A DNA stretch of 64,000 bases. It comes from RHLJ01 sp965247355. Its GTDB lineage: Bacteria > Bacteroidota > Rhodothermia > Balneolales > Balneolaceae. Each line of letters begins with the position of its first letter. The first letter of the stretch is position 1. The notes under the pieces were generated by a model, which saw nothing but the letters and a program-made list of their open reading frames with translations, did no database searches and was not told the DNA's origin. The position numbers and the translations under genes were made by a program. The stretch covers positions 372,001 through 436,000 of the forward strand of contig OZ252011.1 of NCBI GenBank assembly GCA_965247355.1, in the 5' to 3' direction. Below, piece by piece: positions 34,550 to 41,885 of this stretch.

Positions 34550-35993
34550 TCTCAGAAAAGCATTCGGTTTGAGGTTCATCCCATGGGTGATTGAAGAACT
34601 CATTTGCCATTTCCATAGCGCACTGGTTACCCCAATTAGTTGTTGGGGTATGTCCCCATCCTTTAAATACTTTATGAAATCCAAAAGAAAGATTAAACCA
34701 AAGTTTTTCTCCCCATTTTGGAGGCGTATTCGGATCTAGTTCTCCATTTATAATAAGTACCGGAATTGGGCTTCGTATAAATTCATTTTCTTTTCCTTTC
34801 GCAGATTCAACATTCCAGATATCACAGATTTCAGGTTTAAATACAGTAGGGGAGAGCCCTTCAATTTCGGGATACTTGTTTGTTTCATCAGCTATAATTT
34901 CTCTGGACGCAAAAGGAAGTTCCTCAGAACACCATACCGATAGGCGCATCCCGATACCATTTCCCGAACCCGGCTCTTGTAGTCTTCCGGAAAGTACATA
35001 ACGAATACTACTTAAGTCACCTGCTAACACCTTAGCTGCTTCCAGTGGTATATCAGAAGCTGGAGCAGAAGCGATCATTGTAATCAGGTCTTTCCCTTTT
35101 AGCAGAAAATTACGCTCGATACCAGTTTGAGGGTCTTCGACAGCTACCTCCATTGGCTCAGATGTGATATCATTCAGAAAACTAAAGAACCGATTACCAA
35201 TATTGGGAAAACGGGCATTGCATTGAACGGATGCTTCACAATAGGCAAAAGTCTGTCGGATCATTTCAAGCAAATTCTGAACACTCTCTTCATCATAACT
35301 AACCTCCAGTGGAAGGGGCGAATCCATCACCACACTTCTGATTGGATCAGGATAATCCCGCAGTAATACCTGTGCTATTTTGGTACTATAGGAAATAGTC
35401 AGCAGATTGTATTCTTTGATATTCAAAAGCATTCTTAAATCTTCGATATCTTCTACAATTTCGTTTGTGTTATAGCCATTCAGGTCGATATTCTCATTAG
35501 TTAGTCTGTTTCTGCACGATAGTGCTGCTTCTTCGAGGAGCTGATTCTTTTCTTCTTCTTTAACATAAGGTTGATTCCCCTTATATAAAGCGTCGGCCCA
35601 TTCCGGACATGAAAGATGTGGTTGAGCATATTGTGTGCCCCGCTGTTCAATCAGAATAAAATCCCGGTTATCCAGATACTGGTAATAATTCATGTACTGG
35701 GCAGATGGCATGGTAGATGAACCGGGACCGCCTACCGTATAGATAATAGGATCTGAAGCAGGATTCTCACTTCTGCTTTTGAAAATAAAAACCGGGAGTT
35801 TAATCATCCGGGAACCTTCGACCGAACGGTTTTCAGGGACGGTCAGGTACCCGAAAGTATATTCCTGGTTTGCAGGAATATTAAACAGGGTTTGTTGTTG
35901 TTCTTCAAAGACGGGGGTATACCAGCTTTTCTGATTACACCCTATTGCATATAGCATTATTATTAAAATGAAGAGGAGGAGAAAACGTTGCAT
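34521..35993 (-). CDS. Alpha/beta-hydrolase lipoprotein (TAP/proline iminopeptidase-like)
   Basis: A 490-residue exported lipoprotein: MQRFLLLFILIIMLYAIGC ends in the lipobox Cys19. The hydrolase domain has YTVGGPGSSTMPSAQY as the oxyanion HGGPG-like motif and FILIEQRGT. The nucleophile is in LLTISYSTKIAQVLL (G-x-S-x-G appears as SYST). IPVLIINGELDPNTPPKWG carries the catalytic Asp, and FKGWGHTPTTNWG the His. This is the layout of tripeptidyl/prolyl aminopeptidases of peptidase family S33. The altered nucleophile elbow (SYSTK instead of GxSxG) is unusual. Confidence 0.82.
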   Translation of the reverse strand: MQRFLLLFILIIMLYAIGCNQKSWYTPVFEEQQQTLFNIPANQEYTFGYLTVPENRSVEGSRMIKLPVFIFKSRSENPASDPIIYTVGGPGSSTMPSAQYMNYYQYLDNRDFILIEQRGTQYAQPHLSCPEWADALYKGNQPYVKEEEKNQLLEEAALSCRNRLTNENIDLNGYNTNEIVEDIEDLRMLLNIKEYNLLTISYSTKIAQVLLRDYPDPIRSVVMDSPLPLEVSYDEESVQNLLEMIRQTFAYCEASVQCNARFPNIGNRFFSFLNDITSEPMEVAVEDPQTGIERNFLLKGKDLITMIASAPASDIPLEAAKVLAGDLSSIRYVLSGRLQEPGSGNGIGMRLSVWCSEELPFASREIIADETNKYPEIEGLSPTVFKPEICDIWNVESAKGKENEFIRSPIPVLIINGELDPNTPPKWGEKLWFNLSFGFHKVFKGWGHTPTTNWGNQCAMEMANEFFNHPWDEPQTECFSEIEEIEFRLE

Positions 35994-36089
35994 TAAGCCC
36001 TGATCAATAGTTAGTTCGTAAAGAAGACTGAAGAGATAATAAGTAGTTACAGATTAATTTAGGGTCAAAACGGATTGCCAACCAGGGAA

Positions 36090-36968
36090 TCACTGGCAGC
36101 TCGGAGCATATTCACCTTCCATCGTTCTGAAATACCGATAACCATTCAGATATGTTTTACTATCCTCATATTCTAGTTCATATGAATCCTGTGAACCATT
36201 ATAATAGGTAAGTACAAGCAGGGGAGTTCCATTATTACCCGGAACAACATCCCACGTTCCGGAACCAGCTCTCTGACTGTCGCTATATCCGGAATAGTTG
36301 GAGCCTCCCAAAGTCATCGTGTTGCTACTTCCGAAAATGAAATAACCTTCACTGCACAAATCAATTGCTTCTTCTGAGCTATAGCCACCCCCGGAAGAGG
36401 AAGAATAAGAGTCCATATAAGTGAGTTTTACATCCTGAAAAAACTCAACCCATTCTACAATTTCGTCGCTTATCTCCACTTTTTTGAACGTGAATGATTT
36501 ATAAATCTCGTTTGCAGTTTTTATATGTTCATCAGTAAATAGGTTAGGGTAGGTAGCAATCATGATGGTGATTCCTAATCCGTCTTCATTTGGATTCTCG
36601 ATACCAATCATATAGCTTTTGGCATTACTTCCTTCCAGTTTTCCTTCAAAAACGCCACCAATTGCAGTTGCAGAAAGATGCTCCAACTCTCCCTGTAATT
36701 GCATTTTAGTTCCAAAGCCTTCTTTCAGCCCCTTTTTTGCTTCAGCTTCAAGCTCACTTTTGGTATAGGTATGGGTAGTGATGACCCCAATTCCGGGGAT
36801 AGTCCGGGACTGCATAAGAATAGACTCTGCCTGTTCTTGCCCAACCCAACCTTCCGGAATAGTAAATGAAATTCCATATTGTTCGTAGTTGATGACTCCT
36901 GTGAGTTGAGCTTTTAGGCTTCCTGTACTCATAAGGATCAGTATTAAGGAGAGTGTTTTTATTTTCAT
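36090..36968 (-). CDS. Hypothetical secreted protein
   Basis: A 292-residue exported protein. The signal peptide is MKIKTLSLILILMSTGSLKA, starting at ATG 36968; a longer frame begins 12 codons upstream without benefit. The middle has a PsbP/DUF-like beta fold, with ISFTIPEGWVGQEQAE and LGITIMIATYPNLFTDEH. The C-terminal third is Ser/Gly/Tyr rich (YMDSYSSSSGGGYSSEEAIDLC) and ends TMEGEYAPSCQ; it may be a lipocalin-like domain. No function is assigned. Confidence 0.7.
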   Translation of the reverse strand: MKIKTLSLILILMSTGSLKAQLTGVINYEQYGISFTIPEGWVGQEQAESILMQSRTIPGIGVITTHTYTKSELEAEAKKGLKEGFGTKMQLQGELEHLSATAIGGVFEGKLEGSNAKSYMIGIENPNEDGLGITIMIATYPNLFTDEHIKTANEIYKSFTFKKVEISDEIVEWVEFFQDVKLTYMDSYSSSSGGGYSSEEAIDLCSEGYFIFGSSNTMTLGGSNYSGYSDSQRAGSGTWDVVPGNNGTPLLVLTYYNGSQDSYELEYEDSKTYLNGYRYFRTMEGEYAPSCQ

Positions 36969-37577
36969 GGTTATGAATAAACAAAAAACAATGTTCTTTT
37001 GCACTAATCTCTATTTTGGTCGTCATCCCGGGCTTGATCCGGGACCTGTTTCGATATCATGAGCTAATTGTATGCTTATGTACTTTTACCTTGATCCAAA
37101 AGTACCAAAAGATCAAGGCTGATAAATTTTGATGGGATTCATCTATGCTCGTTTAATAAATTCAATGGTCTTCGTTCTTTCCATCCAGAGAATCCTTCCG
37201 AGCCTGTGTGAATTTATTCCTCCTGCGGAGACACTCACTCCGTTTCATCCTGTTTCATCAAAATTTATTAGGCCGAAGATTAAACTTCATCAATTCTAAT
37301 TTCTAATGCGGAATTCTTTTATGGATCCCAAAAAAGACCGGAAGAAATGCGGTAAGTATTTAGTTAGAGTAAAGTAGAAGCCAGCCTCTGGAAGAATATC
37401 AACGGCTGGTTAAAACAACATCTTCATTTCTTACGGCGACTTTTGCGCACCTTTTGGTTGCTCAAAAGGTGCATAACTATGCAGTAAAAAAATACTCAAC
37501 TAAATAAATAAAAACTCCGTACCCATGCTTCACTTAAAAAATTTGAGTAAGTTTTCGGGCAACTAAAAAGAAAAAGT
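36969..37577. other. 609-bp gene-free stretch containing repeats
   Basis: I see no credible gene here. It contains the hairpin CGTCATCCCGGG...CCGGGA (37021-37044), related to the element at 26916, and the 393-bp structured element 37080-37472. The rest is the promoter region for the 292-residue secreted protein on the left and for the coiled-coil protein on the right. Confidence 0.7.
37080..37472. repeat. 393-bp structured non-coding element bounded by hairpins
   Basis: Left hairpin GTACTTTT...AAAAGTAC (37080-37105), right hairpin GCACCTTTTG-GTTGCT-CAAAAGGTGC (37447-37472, 10-bp perfect stem). Between them a 13-bp perfect inverted repeat ATAAATTTTGATG (37122-37134) / CATCAAAATTTAT (37256-37268) encloses about 120 nt. 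No reading frame is conserved. It looks like a family I associate with intergenic repeats of Bacteroidota. Confidence 0.6.
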
Positions 37578-37946
37578 ATGGATTGGACTACAGTCGTATT
37601 TCTGGGGATGAGCATGGTGAGTCTGCTCATTTTAATGGGAATCATCATCTTCGGAACGCGAAAAACAGCGGAATACAAAGAACTACAGAAGACTCTGGGA
37701 AAGAAATCCAGTGAACTGGATTCAGATACCAAAGCTCTGTGGAAGGCCCTGAAGGTTAGCGAATCCGAAAAAGAGAAAATCCTTGAACGCCTCCAAAACC
37801 TGGAAGCCATTGTTACCAGTGAGGCATATGAAGCCATTCAGTCAGGAGAAGAGAAAGAAAAAATTCAACTTCACTTAGACGAAGAAGAGACTGAAGAAGC
37901 AAGTGATGCCGACAAAGCGGCTAAGATCGCGAAAAGGATGAGATGA
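37578..37946 (+). CDS. Single-pass membrane protein with coiled coil (PspB-like layout)
   Basis: A 122-residue protein. One N-terminal transmembrane helix (VVFLGMSMVSLLILMGIIIFG) precedes a charged helical region with ESEKEKILERLQNLEAIVTSEAYEAI, then an acidic stretch and the basic end KIAKRMR. The TM-helix then ERxQxLExIV pattern is like phage shock protein B, but no other psp gene is adjacent. It lies 55 nt before the cyclase gene and may be co-transcribed. Confidence 0.6.
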   Translation: MDWTTVVFLGMSMVSLLILMGIIIFGTRKTAEYKELQKTLGKKSSELDSDTKALWKALKVSESEKEKILERLQNLEAIVTSEAYEAIQSGEEKEKIQLHLDEEETEEASDADKAAKIAKRMR

Positions 37947-38001
37947 CTCGCTCTTATTCATATCGGGATTTAAAAACTAAAGTCTGGATGATTTTCACAT
38001 C

Positions 38002-39102
38002 ATGCCCATCTCAAAAGATCTGAAAATAAAATTTCGTACGGTATTTTGGGTTGCCTTAAGCTGGACATTCATTTCAATAGCGCAGCTTAGCTATGAACTG
38101 GCAGTGCTTGAAGAATATGGATACGATTACCGGTGGAGTAGTTCTGATGAACTCTTTGTCTATATTCTGATTAATACCATCGCGTTTATTGTGAATGGTT
38201 TGATTGGTGGGCTTATTGTCATTTTTCTGATTCAGAAATGGATCCGAAACCGATCCTATATTGCAGGGATTATAAGAGGGTTGGGAGTATATAGCGTACT
38301 CTTTTTTCTAATGACATGCCTGCAAAGTGTATTTGTTGTTCTTTCGATCTGGGATGGAAGTACCTCATTTATGGACGCTTACCTGGCAGGATTAGCTGAT
38401 TATTTCTTTAGCTACGAGTTTGCCCGCATGTTTCCATTCTGGTTAATTGTTTTGATCGGAACTCTTATCACTCTTTTTGTAAATGATAAGTACGGGCCGG
38501 GCATATTCAGAAAGTTTCTGATGGGTAAATACTTTGAACCTAGCAGTGAAGAACGGATTTTTATGTTCCTGGATTTGAAAGGAGCTACAGGGATTGCTGA
38601 AAGACTGGGAGAGCGTCAGTATTTCCTATTTCTGCAGTCAGTATTTAAAGATATCACTCCGGTATTAATTGAAACAGAGGGAGAAGTATATCAATATGTT
38701 GGAGATGAGGTAACCGTTTCGTGGTCGACAGAGGAGGGAGTTAAAGACCTGAATTGTATTCGTTGTTACGAAGGTATCCAGGAAAAATTGAATGATTTGA
38801 AGAAGGTATATAAAAACCGTTTTGGAGTTGAACCAAAATTTAAAGCTGGCATCCATTGTGGACCAGTTATGTCGGGTGAGTTGGGCGTTATAAAACGGGA
38901 AATAGTGTATTCCGGGGATGTATTGAATACAACTGCCCGTATTATGGGGAAATGCAATGAACTGGGTGAATCGGTATTAATTTCAGGTCAGGTGATTTCA
39001 CTCTTTTCAGAGATTGAACTTCCGGTTCGGTCTGTAGGAGATATCACTCTGCGAGGAAAAGAAGAAGCCATTCATCTGTATGCTTTAGAAGAAAATAATT
39101 AA
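38002..39102 (+). CDS. Membrane-bound class III adenylate/guanylate cyclase
   Basis: A 366-residue protein. The N-terminal half has four hydrophobic helices (residues about 12-155, e.g. LFVYILINTIAFIVNGLIGGLIVIF). The catalytic domain starts near residue 188: FMFLDLKGATGIAERLG with the first metal Asp, VYQYVGDEVTVSW with the second, IHCGPVMSGELG, and VYSGDVLNTTARIMGKC. It makes a cyclic nucleotide. ATP or GTP specificity cannot be fixed. The CRP-type regulator at 33433 is a possible downstream reader, by inference only. Confidence 0.88.
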   Translation: MPISKDLKIKFRTVFWVALSWTFISIAQLSYELAVLEEYGYDYRWSSSDELFVYILINTIAFIVNGLIGGLIVIFLIQKWIRNRSYIAGIIRGLGVYSVLFFLMTCLQSVFVVLSIWDGSTSFMDAYLAGLADYFFSYEFARMFPFWLIVLIGTLITLFVNDKYGPGIFRKFLMGKYFEPSSEERIFMFLDLKGATGIAERLGERQYFLFLQSVFKDITPVLIETEGEVYQYVGDEVTVSWSTEEGVKDLNCIRCYEGIQEKLNDLKKVYKNRFGVEPKFKAGIHCGPVMSGELGVIKREIVYSGDVLNTTARIMGKCNELGESVLISGQVISLFSEIELPVRSVGDITLRGKEEAIHLYALEENN

Positions 39103-39218
39103 CAATGCCGATAAAGAGAGTAAGTTAGGAAAGCACAAACAGATACTTGTACTAGGGCGGTATTTAAATACTGTTCCAATTCAAGTATTTGAACACATAT
39201 TCAGCACGCATTTATTCC

Positions 39219-39428
39219 TTATCGTTTTTTGGGTAACCGATAGTTAAAAATAGCTATCATTAACCAAACAGGGATAAAAAAAATCCATATATAATAAGCT
39301 ACTCCTGTTAGAGAATCGCCATCTCCAGCCTCGATTTTCCCATGATACGAAATTGCCATAAATATCGAGATCAGAAACATACAAATGGCTAAAAGCGGCA
39401 TCCATCTATTGGTTTTTAGTGATTCCAT
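39219..39428 (-). CDS. Small two-helix membrane protein in the second sigma operon
   Basis: A 69-residue protein with two hydrophobic helices (MPLLAICMFLISIFMAISY and GVAYYIWIFFIPVWLMIAIF) and a basic end LPKKR. It is the last in the row of small membrane genes downstream of the ECF sigma factor at 40660-41148. No family is recognised. Confidence 0.55.
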   Translation of the reverse strand: MESLKTNRWMPLLAICMFLISIFMAISYHGKIEAGDGDSLTGVAYYIWIFFIPVWLMIAIFNYRLPKKR

Positions 39429-39470
39429 AAGACAATGAGATTTTTAAACTCAGATTTTATCAAAACTTCC

Positions 39471-39752
39471 CTAAATCCAGAAGAATAATACTTCAACGAA
39501 TAGAACGATTCCCAGAATCAAAAGATAAGCATAAATCTTTTTCTGTCTCTTTTGATCACCTTGATGAGAATGATCTTCAAGATTTTCACGGGCGTTAAAC
39601 ACGAAACCAAGTAATAGACCAATGATCAATCCTATTATAGGACCTAATGCTAGGTTTCCCATTGCTAATCCAACGGGCATACCTATTGGAATTCCGATTG
39701 CCAGACCAATCGCATAATTACGATGTTGTTGTTTGTTCTCTTTTGTTTCCAT
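39471..39752 (-). CDS. Glycine-zipper membrane protein
   Basis: A 93-residue protein. After a polar start (METKENKQQHRNY) comes the run IGLAIGIPIGMPVGLAMGNL then GPIIGLIIGLLLGFVF, with a GxxxG-type repeat. A polar His-rich stretch and a C-terminal hydrophobic helix (YAYLLILGIVLFVEVLFFWI) follow. The first half resembles the 61-residue protein at 34115. It lies 10 nt after the 61-codon gene. Confidence 0.65.
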   Translation of the reverse strand: METKENKQQHRNYAIGLAIGIPIGMPVGLAMGNLALGPIIGLIIGLLLGFVFNARENLEDHSHQGDQKRQKKIYAYLLILGIVLFVEVLFFWI

Positions 39753-39761
39753 AATAGTTAT

Positions 39762-39947
39762 TTAGGTTACTGTTAAAATGAATCCCACCAGGATATAGAT
39801 GATGAAACCTACTATCAGGCAAAGCTGCAGGATTCTTCGTTTACTTTTATCTGGGTGCTCATAGATGCCTGAATGAAAAACGATGAAGACCGGAAGTAAT
39901 GATGCGGCAATACGAAGGAGCCAATGGTCAATTATGATACTTTTCAT
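39762..39947 (-). CDS. Small membrane protein coupled to the sigma-operon membrane gene
   Basis: A 61-residue protein from ATG 39947 (MKSIIIDHWLLRIAASLLPV) with two hydrophobic helices. The ATG overlaps the stop of the upstream 239-residue gene (ATGA), which decides the start; the longer open frame is not needed. The function is unknown. Confidence 0.6.
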   Translation of the reverse strand: MKSIIIDHWLLRIAASLLPVFIVFHSGIYEHPDKSKRRILQLCLIVGFIIYILVGFILTVT

Positions 39948-40663
39948 AAGAATGAGAGTAAAATGGTTAACATTAGAGTGAGCCCAAGAGCAACCAGTAT
40001 ACCGGATATCACTTTCCACCTGCTTCTACTTGTCCGAATCTTGATGACATTGATTTCCTGTTCGATTTCATTTATTTCAGGATTTAAAAGCTTATTCATT
40101 TGCTGAATTATTTCAGAATAAGTCTTTTTAAATGCGAAGTATGGAATTATAAATGCTAATATTAGAAAGATGTAGATCACAGGATCAGCTATAAGCTCAG
40201 TAAAGCGATCTTCTCCATACCGGAGTAGGTGGTAGAACTGAAATCCGGCAAATAAAAACAATGGACTGGTAAACGATGAATTGAAAAAATATTCAGGGTA
40301 AAATGCTATGATAGCATCATAGCGTTTTCGAAGAACTTCCATCACCGGCTCAGATTCATTGATAGAAGTAAGCCGTTGACTGAGTGATCGGTTCCTGTAA
40401 ATGAGACAGATCAGGATAGTTATAATCACGGTTGTTAGCAGCAATTTTGCGAAGGAAAGAGTACCAATAAATATCAGGGAGATGTATCCAGTTAAGACAA
40501 ATCCTTTATAGGCAGTATCAAAGTTGACTAATTTCTGGCTTCCTGAAATATCATCGGAAGAAAAACTCAACGTAGTTTCTCTAATCTCTTCCAAACTCAT
40601 TTGATGATCTGACAGATCATCAAGCTGATTTTTCCATATCATTTCAAAGTTAGTGCTACTCAT
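39944..40663 (-). CDS. Membrane protein paired with ECF sigma factor (putative anti-sigma)
   Basis: A 239-residue protein: N-terminal cytoplasmic domain of about 65 residues (FEMIWKNQLDDLSDHQMSLEEIRETTL), then two helices (GFVLTGYISLIFIGTLSFAKLLLTTVIITILICLIY), two more mid-protein, and a last helix near the C-terminus. It overlaps the sigma gene by four bases. There is no cysteine-containing zinc anti-sigma motif. The WK...L..H....EEI start is shared with the 28504-29124 protein, implying a related pair. Confidence 0.65.
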   Translation of the reverse strand: MSSTNFEMIWKNQLDDLSDHQMSLEEIRETTLSFSSDDISGSQKLVNFDTAYKGFVLTGYISLIFIGTLSFAKLLLTTVIITILICLIYRNRSLSQRLTSINESEPVMEVLRKRYDAIIAFYPEYFFNSSFTSPLFLFAGFQFYHLLRYGEDRFTELIADPVIYIFLILAFIIPYFAFKKTYSEIIQQMNKLLNPEINEIEQEINVIKIRTSRSRWKVISGILVALGLTLMLTILLSFL

Positions 40664-41148
40664 GTTTCTGCCATTTGGGTTATGTTGAGATAATGTTCTT
40701 TCAATTCCTTTTTGACTCTTACCAATTTTACGCCCACGTTTTTATCACTCAGACCTATGATCTCGCCAATTTCTTTATAGGAAAGTTGATCCAGATACAG
40801 GACGATGAGCGCCCGGTTCAGAGGACTAAGTTTCTGGATGGCGAGGTAAAGGGCCTCAAGATCGTAATCAGACTCTTTTCGGGGTTCCGGAATATTCTCA
40901 AGTTCTCTTTCGTAAGTTTGAATTTTTTTCTTCCTGGAAAGGTCAATAGCGTGATTAAGACAAACTTTATATATCCAGGTTGATGTTTTTGAATGATTTT
41001 TAAATGAATCCTTACCTTTCCAGAGTTTATATAGGATTTCCTGGAACAGATCTTTTTGATCTTCTTTTTGGCTCGAAAAAGACCGGCATACCTTCAGGAT
41101 AATACCCTGATGTTCATGCAACATTCTATCAAATTCATCTTTCGTCAC
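40660..41148 (-). CDS. ECF-type RNA polymerase sigma factor
   Basis: A 162-residue sigma factor with a GTG start. Region 2: IILKVCRSFSSQKEDQKDLFQEILYKLWKGKDSFKNHSKTSTWIYKVCLNHAIDL. Region 4: LSPLNRALIVLYLDQLSYKEIGEIIGLSDKNVGVKLVRVKKEL. It is clearly related to the sigma factor at 29121-29615 (DLFQEIL..LWK...SF and the KEI.EI.GL...N.GVKL.R.K..L blocks). It heads a leftward operon of at least four small membrane genes. Confidence 0.88.
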   Translation of the reverse strand: MTKDEFDRMLHEHQGIILKVCRSFSSQKEDQKDLFQEILYKLWKGKDSFKNHSKTSTWIYKVCLNHAIDLSRKKKIQTYERELENIPEPRKESDYDLEALYLAIQKLSPLNRALIVLYLDQLSYKEIGEIIGLSDKNVGVKLVRVKKELKEHYLNITQMAET

Positions 41149-41402
41149 GGATTCTCCTTTTTTACAACCCCGTTTACTTGATTAGACGAAGAAATTCCCG
41201 AATCACTACATACTTAATGAATAAAAAGGAGAGATAAAGTATTTTTTATCTTATGAGAACCAAATTCATACCAAAAAAACTTCCCAAATATAGTGCAAGC
41301 GTCTTAGTTTACCTCTGCTTGTTTTGAATATAAAGCATGTGGGATATAGTAAAGGCAAGCGTCCGCTTGTGCAATAGCAAGTTTCTATTTTAGACACAAA
41401 CA

Positions 41403-41453
41403 CAGCGAAGCAATCTCGGTGGGTTTGCTCCGGAGAGCGGGATTGCCTCGCTG
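41403..41453. repeat. GCGAAGCAATC palindromic repeat
   Basis: Arms CAGCGAAGCAATC (41403-41415) and GATTGCCTCGCTG (41441-41453) pair at 12 of 13 positions. Confidence 0.7.
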
Positions 41454-41489
41454 CTTGGTTTGTTTAAAGGGTAGGGGGGAATAGAAAAA

Positions 41490-41559
41490 TCATCCTGAGC
41501 GAAAGCGAAGGATCTGGTTGGATATCCAATTAGATCCTTCGGAAATATCCTCAGGATGA
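41490..41559. repeat. GTCAT/ATCCTGAG palindromic repeat, best copy
   Basis: Outer arms TCATCCTGAG (41490-41499) / CTCAGGATGA (41550-41559) and inner arms GAAGGATCT (41507-41515) / AGATCCTTC (41532-41540) are all perfect. The right half is nearly the same as that at 14197-14270. Confidence 0.8.
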
Positions 41560-41580
41560 CTATGAAAACAATGAATTAAA

Positions 41581-41734
41581 GTCATTGCGAGAAGTCTGGT
41601 ACTTTTTCAAGTTTAGAAATAAATCGACGAAGCAATCTCATATCTATTGGGCATTTACAACGAGATTGCTTCTCCCGACCTTCGTCGGGAGAAGCAATGA
41701 CTGCTAAAGTTTGCTTCGCTACGCTCGCAATGAC
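41581..41734. repeat. 154-bp element with perfect GTCATTGCGAG terminal inverted repeats
   Basis: Ends GTCATTGCGAG (41581-41591) and CTCGCAATGAC (41724-41734). Inside, a 12-bp perfect hairpin GCTTCTCCCGAC-CTTC-GTCGGGAGAAGC (41668-41695) and CGAAGCAATCTC/GAGATTGCTTC pairing form a nested structure. Confidence 0.8.
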
Positions 41735-41885
41735 CGGTTAAATAAAGATCGCCACAACCCTGCAAGCGTAAGATCTTTTGCTTTCGATCAGGATGACAGA
41801 TGACATTTGCGAGGATTTACCGAAGCAATCTCAGGTTCTGTGTAATATATGCTGAGATCACTTCGCTTTGCTCGTGAATGGTTAT

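Larger units (their letters stand above)
41149..41885. other. 737-bp gene-free stretch, cluster of intergenic repeats
   Basis: There is no credible gene. The right part of the region (41340-41880) is almost wholly made of palindromic elements of several families, some degenerate (a CAAGCG/CGCTTG hairpin near 41360, half elements near 41767-41799 and 41803-41880). The left part is the promoter region of the ECF sigma operon. Confidence 0.75.

Noticed and set aside
37496..37837. 113-codon open frame on the minus strand
   Set aside because: It is antisense to the coiled-coil membrane protein, which has a plausible start and protein pattern; the translation here is Ser/Arg rich without structure.
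41149..41885. Possible tRNA or CRISPR array in the long gap
   Set aside because: No cloverleaf with a TTCGA-type T-loop and no evenly spaced direct repeats; the repeats are inverted and of different families.
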